This document shows, in pieces, positions 1-6,956 of a stretch of DNA of 7,820 nucleotides; positions within the stretch are counted from its first letter, which is position 1, and every line of letters starts with the position of its first letter. The notes beneath the pieces were generated by a model. It did not search any database. It was given only the letters and a program-made list of their open reading frames with translations, and had not been told where the DNA came from. The DNA is from JBOHNM01 sp050730675 (lineage in GTDB: Bacteria; Planctomycetota; Phycisphaerae; Phycisphaerales; UBA1924), in NCBI GenBank assembly GCA_050730675.1, contig JBOHNM010000174.1:1-7820 (forward strand). Direction: 5' to 3'. The position numbers and the translations under genes are program-made.

Positions 1-1064
1 GGCTCATCCTCGGCATCGAATCCTCATGCGACGAGACGGCCGCGGCCGTCGTCCACGGGCGCACCGTGCTGTCCAACGTCATCGCCAGCCAGCACGACCT
101 GCACGCCGAGTACCGCGGCGTCGTCCCCGAGATCGCCAGCCGGGCCCACGCCGAGCGCATCCTCCCCATCATCCGCCGCGCCCTGGCCGACGCCAACGTC
201 TCCCTCGCCGAGATCGACGCCGTCGCGGTCGGCCACCGCCCCGGCCTGATCGGCTCGCTGCTGGTCGGCGTCTCGGCCGCCAAAGCCGCCGCCTGGTCGC
301 TCGGCAAACCCCTCATCGGCGTCGACCACCTCCACGCCCACCTCTTCGCCGGCGGTTTGTCTTCATCCCCTGACTCTCTGCCCGCCGCCCATCCGTTCCC
401 CGCCCTCGGCCTGATCGTCTCCGGCGGGCACACGTCGCTGTACCGCTTGGACTCGTCCACGACTCTGACTCGACTCGGCGGGACCATCGACGACGCCATC
501 GGCGAGGCGTACGACAAGGCCGCGGCGATCCTCGGCCTGCCATACCCAGGCGGCCCGATCGTGGACAGGCTTGCCCAGACCGGCAACGATCGGGCGATCG
601 ATTTCCCGATCAGCCGCCTCTCTCGCGACTCGCTCGACTTCTCGTTCAGCGGCCTCAAGACCGCGGTGCTGTACACCGTCCACGGCGTCCCCACCCGCGA
701 CGGCCCCGCGCCCTCGATCATGTCCGCCCCGCCCAGGCTCGAACCGCAGCGCGTGGCGGATATCTGTGCCAGTTTCCAGCGGGCCGCCGTCGCCGCCGTC
801 ATGCTCAAGCTCAACCGCGCCCTGGACGCCCACCCCGACGCCCGCTCGCTGCTGGTCGGCGGCGGCGTCTCGGCCAACTCCCGCCTGCGCACCGAACTGG
901 CCGCGCTGGCCGCCAAGCGCGGTCTGACGCTGTCCATCCCCGGCATGGCGTACTGCCTCGACAACGCCGCCATGATCGCCGGCTTCGGCCACGCCCTGCT
1001 CGAGTCGCGCGGTTGGATCGGCGACGACCTCACGCTCGCCGCGGCCGCTTCCACATTTTTGTGA
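1..1064 (+). CDS. tsaD: tRNA N6-adenosine threonylcarbamoyltransferase TsaD (5' end cut by window edge)
   Basis: TsaD transfers the threonylcarbamoyl group from threonylcarbamoyl-AMP to A37 of ANN-decoding tRNAs, in a cytoplasmic complex with TsaB and TsaE. The reading frame is open from base 3 and gives 353 residues, so only the initiator and perhaps a few codons are missing; the GTG at 66 is internal. Visible family signatures, numbered from the first readable codon, are GIESSCDET (about 4-12), the metal-binding pair H109 and H113 in HLHAH, SGGHTSLY (about 140-147), GGTIDDAIGEAYDKAA, FSFSGLKTA (about 213-221), GGGVSAN (about 286-292), and the metal aspartate D320 in YCLDNA. Length matches the family (about 340). 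A short extra Ser/Pro-rich loop lies just after the metal histidines. The stop overlaps the next start by one base, so the two genes are probably co-translated. Identification is firm. Confidence 0.97.
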   Translation, partial: LILGIESSCDETAAAVVHGRTVLSNVIASQHDLHAEYRGVVPEIASRAHAERILPIIRRALADANVSLAEIDAVAVGHRPGLIGSLLVGVSAAKAAAWSLGKPLIGVDHLHAHLFAGGLSSSPDSLPAAHPFPALGLIVSGGHTSLYRLDSSTTLTRLGGTIDDAIGEAYDKAAAILGLPYPGGPIVDRLAQTGNDRAIDFPISRLSRDSLDFSFSGLKTAVLYTVHGVPTRDGPAPSIMSAPPRLEPQRVADICASFQRAAVAAVMLKLNRALDAHPDARSLLVGGGVSANSRLRTELAALAAKRGLTLSIPGMAYCLDNAAMIAGFGHALLESRGWIGDDLTLAAAASTFL

Positions 1065-1600
1065 TGACACCCTACCACCACCCAGCATGTCTGCCGGAGG
1101 CCGAACTGCTCAAGCAGTGCATGGTCACCACCGGCCGCGCCGATGGGCCCGGCGGCCAGCACCGCAACAAAGTCGAGACCCACGTCGAGCTTCTCCACCA
1201 GCCCAGCGGCCTGCATTCGCAGGCCGGCGAGCGGCGTTCCCAGGTCGAGAACAAGCACGAGGCCGTGGAGCGGCTGCGGTTGCTGCTGGCCGTGAACGTG
1301 CGCACCGCGCCACCGGTCCGCAAGGGCCTCGCGCTGCTCGACGATCCCGGCGGCTCTGAGCTGTGGCGTTCGCGGGTCCGCGGCAAGCGGATCATCCTCA
1401 ACCCCGATCACCACGATTACCCGTCCATGCTCGCCGAGGCGTTTGACACCATTGCCCACTGCGGCTGGGAGCCCTCGCGGGCCGCCGTGCTGCTGGACAC
1501 GTCGGCGAGCCAGCTCATCAAGCTCGCCAAGGACCACCCGCCGGCGCTCCTGCACTGGAATGTGCAGCGCGCCGGGCTTGGCCTTCATTCCCTGAAATAG
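1064..1600 (+). CDS. Peptide chain release factor-like protein (GGQ/RF-1 domain) with helical C-terminal extension
   Basis: The 178-residue product carries the RF-1 catalytic domain. GGQ lies at 30-32 in GPGGQHRNKVET, followed by the family patterns HQPSGLH and ERRSQVENKHEAVERLR (about 45-72). In release factors and ArfB, the GGQ glutamine promotes hydrolysis of peptidyl-tRNA on the ribosome. The codon-recognition domain of RF1/RF2 is absent, so this is not a stop-codon-specific factor. It also lacks the Lys/Arg-rich tail by which classical ArfB senses an empty mRNA channel. Instead, residues about 120-178 look all-helical and resemble a Fis-like helix-turn-helix (EPSRAAVLLDTSASQLIKLAK). I chose the ATG at 1064 because it overlaps the tsaD stop (TGATG); the same frame stays open upstream to 1013 but only inside tsaD. 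A ribosome-rescue or specialised release role is inferred. Confidence 0.87.
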   Translation: MTPYHHPACLPEAELLKQCMVTTGRADGPGGQHRNKVETHVELLHQPSGLHSQAGERRSQVENKHEAVERLRLLLAVNVRTAPPVRKGLALLDDPGGSELWRSRVRGKRIILNPDHHDYPSMLAEAFDTIAHCGWEPSRAAVLLDTSASQLIKLAKDHPPALLHWNVQRAGLGLHSLK

Positions 1601-1601
1601 A

Positions 1602-1627
1602 ACAAGGCGCCGTCGGCGGCGCCTTGT
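1602..1627. terminator. Hairpin between convergent genes, probable bidirectional terminator
   Basis: A perfect 10-bp stem, ACAAGGCGCC (1602-1611) and GGCGCCTTGT (1618-1627), encloses a 6-base loop. It begins two bases after the stop of the release-factor-like gene and lies 30 bases from the end of the convergent carbonic anhydrase gene. The location and stem strength suggest transcription termination for the + strand unit and possibly for both. There is no uridine tract on either strand, so it is not a textbook intrinsic terminator; it could instead protect 3' ends. Confidence 0.6.
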
Positions 1628-1656
1628 GTTCGCGAACTGCTCCACACATTTGTCCA

Positions 1657-2643
1657 TTACTTCTCGCCGCTGGCTGTCGCGCCCGGGACGGGCTCCATGG
1701 CGGCGATGAGCTCGCGCTGCCAGGGGTGCTCGCCGAGGAATTCGACCTTGCCTGTTGAGATGTCGCAGACGGCTCCCACAACTTTGACTTCACCCTTGAG
1801 GGCGGCCTCGCGGAGCTCGCCGGAGTTCTTGTAGAGGTCGAAGATCGTCTGCCAGACGTTCTCTTTCACGGCCGCGGCGAGCAGCTGCTCGTCGCTGGCG
1901 CCCGGGTTGTTGCGGCGGGCGCGCTCGACCGAGGGGCCGATCTTGTCCACGAGGTTTTTGAGGGCGCCGTGGACCGGGGCGTTGGTCAGGGCGGCCTTGA
2001 CCGCGCCGCACTTGGTGTGGGCCATCACGACCAGCAGCGGTGTGTGCAGGTGGCCAACGCCGTACTCGACGGTGCCGGTCTCGCTGATGCCGGCGACCGA
2101 GCCGGCGACGCGGACGGTGAAGAGGTCGCCGACGCCGCGGTCGAAGATCCGCTCGACGGGCATGCGCGAGTCCGAGCAGGAGACGATGGTCGCGAAGGGT
2201 TTCTGGCCGGCCTCGGCCAGCTCGGCGCGGAGGGCTGCCTCAATGTTGGGGTTCTTCACCTTGCCGCTGACCCAGCGCTCGTTGCCCTGGAGCAGTTCAC
2301 GAAGGGCGGCCTCGGCGTTCATCGCCGAGTCCTCGCTGGGGTTGGCCTTGCCCGCGAACTTGACGGGCTTCTCGTTCTTGTCGGCCTTGGTTGTGTGCTC
2401 GCTGCCGGAGATCGCTGCGCTCGCCTCGTCGCCCGGGATGGTCTTCGGCTTCATCTCGATCGTCGGGGGCGACTTTGCCTCCGGCGTGCTCTTGCTCTTC
2501 GCCGTGGTCGCAGGCTTGGCGGTTGTGATCGTGACGGGCCCCTCGCGGCGCGTCTCGGTCTGCGTTCCGTGGTCGTCGAGCGCGAAGGCCGCGCCGGCGC
2601 AGAGGATGGTGGCGATGATGAGCGATGTGCGGATGAGGGTCAT
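1657..2643 (-). CDS. Exported beta-class carbonic anhydrase
   Basis: This enzyme interconverts CO2 and bicarbonate using a zinc ion. The 328-residue product has three parts. A Sec signal peptide (about 1-21) has a hydrophobic core and an A-x-A cleavage site (A19-F-A21). A Thr/Lys/Pro/Glu-rich low-complexity linker follows (about 25-105). The beta-carbonic anhydrase domain spans about 108-313 and has the zinc and catalytic residues of the family: C156, D158 and R160 in CSDSRMP, and H209 and C212 in HTKCGA. The domain appears intact, with the usual RVAGS (178-182) and EYGVGHL patterns. The ATG at 2643 is preceded by GGAG with an 8-base gap and overlaps the previous gene's stop as ATGA, which suggests translational coupling. 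The signal peptide implies a periplasmic or cell-surface enzyme. The cysteine in the leader is not in a valid lipobox, so a lipoprotein is unlikely. Confidence 0.95.
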   Translation of the reverse strand: MTLIRTSLIIATILCAGAAFALDDHGTQTETRREGPVTITTAKPATTAKSKSTPEAKSPPTIEMKPKTIPGDEASAAISGSEHTTKADKNEKPVKFAGKANPSEDSAMNAEAALRELLQGNERWVSGKVKNPNIEAALRAELAEAGQKPFATIVSCSDSRMPVERIFDRGVGDLFTVRVAGSVAGISETGTVEYGVGHLHTPLLVVMAHTKCGAVKAALTNAPVHGALKNLVDKIGPSVERARRNNPGASDEQLLAAAVKENVWQTIFDLYKNSGELREAALKGEVKVVGAVCDISTGKVEFLGEHPWQRELIAAMEPVPGATASGEK

Positions 2644-3620
2644 GGTCGGTTCTCCGGAAGTGTCCGATGTTCGGGGCTATCGGACGATTCCAGGGGTGAC
2701 TTCACTGACCCCATGACCAATTCACCGATTGCTCGGCGCGCTGCCCGCTGCCGAAAGTACTCCTCCAGCCTGCGCGTGCCAATCGCTGGCGCAACACACT
2801 CGTGCGTCATGACATGCGCAGCAAACCGCAGGAAGTGCGCGGCACGGGGATTCAGCAGACCCATCGGCAGCGCTCCCGCACGCGCCATCCATGCCGGCGA
2901 GTGAATTATCCGGGGCGGCCTTCCTATCGCCTGGAAGGCGAGTTCGACGACCTGCCGGCGGGTGAACACGTCGGGCCCGCCGAGCGGCACCTCCCGCAAT
3001 CCCGCGGCATCGTCCGCCAGCGCGTCAGCGGCGGCGGCCGCCAAGTCTGCTTCGTGGATCGGGTTAGTCCTAGCGTTGCCGTCGCCGAAGACCGGAACCA
3101 CGCGCCAGCGCTTTGCCAGGTCCTGGATCTCTCCCATAGCCGCGAAGAATCCTGTCGGCCGCAGCACCGTCGCGGCGGGCGCGGCTTTCCGCAACGCATC
3201 TACCACACGTTCGTGACCTTCGGAATAATCCAACCGACGCGATGTGTCGCCGTGGATCAGCGATACGTACACGAACCGCTTGACGCCTGCGCGTCGAGCC
3301 TCCTCGATCAGTGCGATATTGACCGGCGCATCCACGCGGGTGTACGTCTTCCAACCGACCAGCGGCGACGGATTCACCGATGCGCCGATGCTGGAAAAGA
3401 CACGATCGACGCCATTGCACACGCCGGTCCATGCACCGGGGCGCGAGGTGTCAGCGATGCGCACTTCGACGCGTTCGTCGTGCCTCAAAGCCGCCGCGCC
3501 CGCCGGGCGCCGCACGATCGCCCGCACACGGTGACCGCGTTTGATCAGTTCGTCAACGACCAATCGGCCCAGCACGCCGCCGGCCCCGGCCACCAGCACG
3601 CAACTCGGGCGGCCGCTCAT
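2640..3620 (-). CDS. NmrA-like / atypical SDR-family NAD(P)-binding protein
   Basis: The 326-residue product has an N-terminal Rossmann fold with the glycine motif GAGGVLG (12-18) after a beta strand. An arginine-rich segment after strand two (RAIVRRP, 33-39) suggests NADP(H) preference. KRFVYVSLIHG (114-124) and VLRPTGFFAAM (152-162) are typical of the NmrA/atypical SDR group. The YxxxK position reads Y132-S-E-G-H136, with histidine in place of lysine, so catalytic activity as a classical dehydrogenase is doubtful. Substrate and reaction are unknown; the family includes redox sensors, epimerases and quinone reductases. The start at 3620 lies one base after the thyX stop, with GAGG 7 bases upstream. 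The 3' end overlaps the carbonic anhydrase start by four bases, placing it as the middle gene of a three-gene operon. Confidence 0.88.
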   Translation of the reverse strand: MSGRPSCVLVAGAGGVLGRLVVDELIKRGHRVRAIVRRPAGAAALRHDERVEVRIADTSRPGAWTGVCNGVDRVFSSIGASVNPSPLVGWKTYTRVDAPVNIALIEEARRAGVKRFVYVSLIHGDTSRRLDYSEGHERVVDALRKAAPAATVLRPTGFFAAMGEIQDLAKRWRVVPVFGDGNARTNPIHEADLAAAAADALADDAAGLREVPLGGPDVFTRRQVVELAFQAIGRPPRIIHSPAWMARAGALPMGLLNPRAAHFLRFAAHVMTHECVAPAIGTRRLEEYFRQRAARRAIGELVMGSVKSPLESSDSPEHRTLPENRP

Positions 3621-3621
3621 C

Positions 3622-4635
3622 TCACAACCTCAGTGACTTTCGCTTGGCCTCCCACTCGGTCTGCTCGCGCTTGTTGTCGGTGGCGAGTTTGCCTTCGCCG
3701 CCGGCCGCGCGGTCGCGGAGGGCTTCGACTTCGAGCCTGGAGAGGTGGACTGCGCCGAGCTCGTAGTCCTTCCAGGCTTCGATCGTCACGGGGACGATGT
3801 CGGCGATGAGGTCGTGCATGGCGGTGGCGAAGATGCGGATCTCTTCCTGCGCGTGGGCGTCCATGCGGAGGGAGAGGAAGCGGAGGATGTTGTGGAGGTC
3901 GCACTTCCAGTACCACTCGGTGTAGAGGCTGACGGGCAGGCCCATGCGCGCCATCTCGCGGCTGACGCCCTTCTCGGTGAGGGCGATGTATTTCTTGTAG
4001 AGGGCTTCGGACTCTTCGAGGTACTCGAGGAAGGCCTTGGCGGTCATGGCTTCGTCGCTTGCGGGCGCCTCCCCCACGGCCGTGGGCACGCCGCCGAGCC
4101 CTTCGACGGCGAAACGTTCGCTCCCGCCCTGGCGGTTGGCGGCGCTCTGCTTGCGGACCTGGTCGAGGGTCGGGCGGTAGAAGCGGTCGGGCATGATGGA
4201 GTAGCGGCCGCTGTACTCGTTGACGTTGGCGGTGCGGTGGCGGATCCACTGGCGTGCGATGAAGATGGGCATCGCGACGTGGAACTTGAACTCGACCATC
4301 TCGAAGGGGGTGGTGTGGCGGTGGCGGAGGAGGTAGCGGATGAGGCCGCGGTCCTCGTTCACCTTCTTGGTCCCGGCGCCGTAGCTGACGCGGGCGGCCT
4401 GGACGATCGCCTGGTCGGCGGTCTGCCCCTGGGGGACCAGCCTCGGCATTGCATCCACTAAAGCCACAAATCCGTGGTCGAGGCAGCGGATCTCGCGGCG
4501 GATATCGCCGTCCATCACGTCGATGAGGGGCAGGCCGGCCTCGGGCTTGATGCGCTGCACCGAGGGCGGGATGTGGACCTGTACGGGCTTCGCACCCGTT
4601 CCGACGACACCGATATTGGCCGTGATCTCGCTCAT
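3622..4635 (-). CDS. thyX: Flavin-dependent thymidylate synthase ThyX
   Basis: ThyX makes dTMP from dUMP using methylene-tetrahydrofolate, NADPH and FAD, replacing ThyA. The defining motif is present: R132-H-R134, N139, S142 and R144 in RHRTANVNEYSGR. The C-terminal substrate-binding region is also conserved (REMARMGLPVSLYTEWYW, 226-243; LHNILRFLSLRMDAHAQEE, 247-265), with R230 matching the dUMP-binding arginine of characterised ThyX enzymes. At 337 residues it is longer than the compact 220-250 residue members. It has about 50 extra residues at the N terminus, a Gly/Ala-rich insert (about 163-195) and a charged tail (about 300-337). The ATG at 4635 is the first in-frame start; no clear Shine-Dalgarno sequence precedes it. 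It appears to be the first gene of a unit with the downstream reductase and carbonic anhydrase. Confidence 0.96.
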   Translation of the reverse strand: MSEITANIGVVGTGAKPVQVHIPPSVQRIKPEAGLPLIDVMDGDIRREIRCLDHGFVALVDAMPRLVPQGQTADQAIVQAARVSYGAGTKKVNEDRGLIRYLLRHRHTTPFEMVEFKFHVAMPIFIARQWIRHRTANVNEYSGRYSIMPDRFYRPTLDQVRKQSAANRQGGSERFAVEGLGGVPTAVGEAPASDEAMTAKAFLEYLEESEALYKKYIALTEKGVSREMARMGLPVSLYTEWYWKCDLHNILRFLSLRMDAHAQEEIRIFATAMHDLIADIVPVTIEAWKDYELGAVHLSRLEVEALRDRAAGGEGKLATDNKREQTEWEAKRKSLRL

Positions 4636-4811
4636 GGCGGCAGTTTATCGACGAGATGGAGGGGGCGGGCGGGCCTGTCGTTTGGCCCGAAGCGGTGCGG
4701 GGAGGTCAGCGAAGGAGCGAAGGAATCGAAGGAAGGCGGGGAAGTGAGGGGGAAGAAATCAGAGGGCAGAAGGCATCCTCCGCTTGCGGGGAGGGCTCGT
4801 ACGCGGAGGGG
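4636..4811. other. Intergenic region upstream of thyX with purine-rich strand and CGAAGGA copies
   Basis: These 176 bases hold no convincing gene. They must contain the thyX promoter if thyX heads its unit, but I cannot point to clear -35 and -10 boxes; a GATAAA sequence lies about 10 bases before the thyX ATG. The + strand is strongly purine-rich between 4700 and 4770 and carries three copies of CGAAGGA at 4710, 4718 and 4727, spaced 8 and 9 bases apart. Confidence 0.5.
4777..4794 (-). terminator. Imperfect hairpin after the secreted protein gene
   Basis: CCTCCGC (4777-4783) can pair with GC...GGAGG (4786-4794) around a two-base loop, leaving a two-G bulge. It lies 17 bases past the stop of the dockerin protein gene. 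On the - strand it is followed by a pyrimidine-rich tract (about 4700-4770) rather than a clean run of T. It may end transcription before thyX, but the evidence is weak. Confidence 0.25.
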
Positions 4812-6956
4812 TTAGGGGCAGCCGGCAAAGAAGCCGGAGAGGAAGAGGACGAGGTCGTCGGGGGTGAGGGCGCCGTCGGAGCCGGGGGAGCCGCCGAGGA
4901 TGGCGATGTCGCAGGCGCCGATGTCGCCCGCGAAGAAGCGGGAGAGGTAGTAGACGACATCGTCGGGAGTCAGGATGCCGTCGGGGATGGGGGAGCCGCC
5001 GAGACCAGCGACATCCGAGCGGCAGGAGGCGCCCTGGAACTCGATCGCACCGCGGTCGATGAGGGGGGCGCTGCCGGAGCCAGAGTCGGTGACGGCGGGG
5101 TCGTTGCGGAAGCGGGTGAGGCCGGCGGCATCGGTGGCCGGGGCGTCGATGGGGTAGTTGAGGTTGCGGGCGGAGTCGATCATGGCCGAGCCGCCGCGAA
5201 GGCGGTAGATGGGGTCGGAGAAGATGCCGAGGGTGAACATGGGGGCGACGAAGCGCGGGTTGGCGCCGTTGTTGCCTGCGCCGCCGAGGGAGCCGGTCCA
5301 GCCCTCGATGGTGGAGTAGCTGATGTTGACGGTCGTGATGCCCGGCGCCAGGTTCTTGAGGTGCGCATCCTGGAGAGAGGTGCCGTCGGAGACGGGGTTG
5401 TCCATGCCGTAGATGATGGAGTTGCGGATGCTGGCGGCGCCACCGATGAAGGCGAGGCCGGCGTAGAGACCGTCGTTGGAGGCGATACCGGAGTAACCGT
5501 CGGCGATGGTGCAGTTGTTGATGTTGACGGTCGCGCTCGAGGCGAAGAGGGCGCCGTAGCTCTCGCTGCCGCAACGGTTGTACGCAAGGATGCAGTTGGT
5601 GAGGTTGACGGTGCTGCTGGCGATGTAGAACGCGCCGGCACCGGAGGAGAAGTTGTCGTAGAAGTAGCAGCCGACGAAGTTGAGGGTCGAGCCCGCATCG
5701 GCGGTGTAGACCGCGCCGCCGCGCCAGCCGCTGCGGTTGAGGCCGCAGAACTCGACGCGGCAACCCGTGAAGGTCGCGGTGGAGGGGCCGCGGACGCCGA
5801 TGGCCCCGCCGAGTTCGCCCTTGCAGACATGGAAGTAGCAGCTGCGGACGGTGGGTGAGGCGTTGATGAGGGTCAACCCGCCGCCGATGTTGTTGGTGTC
5901 GATGGCTTCGCCCTCGACGAAGCCGCGGGTGATGCGGAGGCCGTCGAGGATGAGCGTCGAGTTTGAGCCTTGGACGGTGACGGGGTGCTTGATGTCGTCG
6001 AAGAGGCTGGAGTCGGGGCCGATATCGCCGCTGAGGCTGGTGTAGTTGGGGGGCGCAGCGAACGGGTCTGCCGCGTTGAGCGTGTCGAGCGGGGCGGGGC
6101 GCTGGGCGAGGGTGGCTTCGGTGCCGAGAAAGCCGCCGTAGATCGCGAGGTTTGAGCGGGTGATGAGGAAGGTGGCGTTGCGGTCGGTGGTGGAGGGCTT
6201 GTAGATGCCGCGGGCGATCCAGATCTCGGTGGCGGCGGTGCTGGCGTTGGCCATGGCGAGAGCGGTCTGGAGATCGGGGAGTGCCGATGCCCAGGATGCG
6301 CCGGTGGGGTTCACCGCGGCGGAGGCGGCGTTGACATAGATGCGTGCGGGCGCGGTGTAGCGGAGCTGGAGACCATTGACCGAGCCGAATGAAACGGCGG
6401 TCGAGGCGTTGATGACGAGGCTTTGGCCGGAGCCGATGTTCCTGGTATGGAGGGCGTGCGTGACGCCGAGAGCAAAGGCGTTGTCGGCGAGTGCGCCGCC
6501 GACGACCTGGGTTCCGGCGCCGACGACTTCCACATTTGTGCGGTAGGCGGCGTTGTCGGGGGCGATGGCGTAGGTGGTGACCTGGTAGGCGCCGGGGAGG
6601 AGGCCGCTGATGGTGTAGGTCGTGGCGCCGCCGGAGAGGTTCTCGACATCGTCGATGAGAGCCTCGAAGTCGCCGCTGGTAGCTGGGGAGTTGGACTGGA
6701 AGGAAGTGGAGGCGCCGGAACGGGAGAGGGTTGCGCCGCTGGGGTTGCCTGCGAAGTTGTTGAGCGTGAAGGGGCCTGAGCCGGTGGGCGGGACGTTGTT
6801 CCAGACGCCGGCGAGGCCGGCGGCGGGGTAGGTGAGGATGGGGACGCCCGCGCCCGAGCCGGTGGCGGCGTTGATATCGATGTTGAGGTTCTGGGCGATG
6901 GAGCCGGCGGTAAGGCCGGCGGACGCGGCGATGGCGGCGCAGAGGGAACGGATCAT
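4812..6956 (-). CDS. Secreted parallel beta-helix protein with GC-type dockerin C terminus
   Basis: The 714-residue product begins with a signal peptide (about 1-21, MIRSLCAAIAASAGLTAG, cleavage near SIAQ). A beta-rich N-terminal domain (about 22-202) with GLLPGAYQVTTYA resembles planctomycete surface-protein modules. Next is a right-handed parallel beta-helix (about 205-600) of the choice-of-anchor Q style: it opens with IYVNAASA and ends near SAMIDSA (590-596) and DRGAIEFQG (634-642). Rungs of about 25-31 residues carry repeated GG(A/G) turns and an aligned cysteine column. Residues 645-713 are two dockerin-like repeats, each with a PDG or SDG loop and LTPDDxVxxLSxFFAG, ending Gly-Cys-Pro. 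In this family the Gly-Cys end defines the GC-type dockerin, thought to anchor or assemble exported proteins. No catalytic residues are evident; adhesion or polysaccharide binding is possible. I chose the ATG at 6956 because GGAG lies 8 bases upstream and the signal peptide starts there. The frame is open to 7415, so an automatic call may be 867 residues. Confidence 0.85.
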   Translation of the reverse strand: MIRSLCAAIAASAGLTAGSIAQNLNIDINAATGSGAGVPILTYPAAGLAGVWNNVPPTGSGPFTLNNFAGNPSGATLSRSGASTSFQSNSPATSGDFEALIDDVENLSGGATTYTISGLLPGAYQVTTYAIAPDNAAYRTNVEVVGAGTQVVGGALADNAFALGVTHALHTRNIGSGQSLVINASTAVSFGSVNGLQLRYTAPARIYVNAASAAVNPTGASWASALPDLQTALAMANASTAATEIWIARGIYKPSTTDRNATFLITRSNLAIYGGFLGTEATLAQRPAPLDTLNAADPFAAPPNYTSLSGDIGPDSSLFDDIKHPVTVQGSNSTLILDGLRITRGFVEGEAIDTNNIGGGLTLINASPTVRSCYFHVCKGELGGAIGVRGPSTATFTGCRVEFCGLNRSGWRGGAVYTADAGSTLNFVGCYFYDNFSSGAGAFYIASSTVNLTNCILAYNRCGSESYGALFASSATVNINNCTIADGYSGIASNDGLYAGLAFIGGAASIRNSIIYGMDNPVSDGTSLQDAHLKNLAPGITTVNISYSTIEGWTGSLGGAGNNGANPRFVAPMFTLGIFSDPIYRLRGGSAMIDSARNLNYPIDAPATDAAGLTRFRNDPAVTDSGSGSAPLIDRGAIEFQGASCRSDVAGLGGSPIPDGILTPDDVVYYLSRFFAGDIGACDIAILGGSPGSDGALTPDDLVLFLSGFFAGCP
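4818..5024 (-). repeat. Two dockerin repeats inside the secreted protein
   Basis: The repeats cover 5024-4917 (residues 645-680) and 4913-4818 (residues 682-713). Both start with Cys, contain a Gly-rich Asp-containing loop (SPIPDG and SPGSDG) and continue with LTPDD and a hydrophobic helix ending FFAG. The final cysteine, C713, follows the second FFAG. The Asp spacing fits calcium-binding loops, as in classical dockerins, although the classical Asn/Asp pattern is reduced. Confidence 0.75.

Noticed and set aside
1013..1063. Upstream start at 1013 for the release-factor-like gene
   Set aside because: It would add 17 Arg-rich residues coded inside tsaD; the ATG at 1064 makes the usual stop-start overlap and gives a normal N terminus before the GGQ domain.
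363..1088. A 241-codon open frame on the - strand across tsaD
   Set aside because: The + strand carries all TsaD signatures through this region; the antisense translation is low-complexity Gly/Arg/Ala.
2581..2643. Lipoprotein signal on the carbonic anhydrase (cysteine at residue 15)
   Set aside because: The residues before the cysteine are T-I-L; a lipobox needs a small residue directly before Cys, and a good A-x-A signal peptidase I site follows.
1969..2904. A 311-codon open frame on the + strand opposite the carbonic anhydrase
   Set aside because: The opposite strand has intact zinc-binding motifs and a signal peptide; this frame is a compositional shadow.
2802..3809. A 335-codon open frame on the + strand
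   Set aside because: It crosses the junction of the reductase-like gene and thyX in antisense, and the translation is Arg/His/Pro-rich with no recognisable motif.
4656..5858. A 400-codon open frame on the + strand opposite the secreted protein gene
   Set aside because: It is an antisense shadow created by GC3-biased codons on the - strand: the translation is a monotonous Gly/Ala/Val/Glu/Asp string without motifs, and the opposite strand encodes clear signal peptide, beta-helix and dockerin domains.
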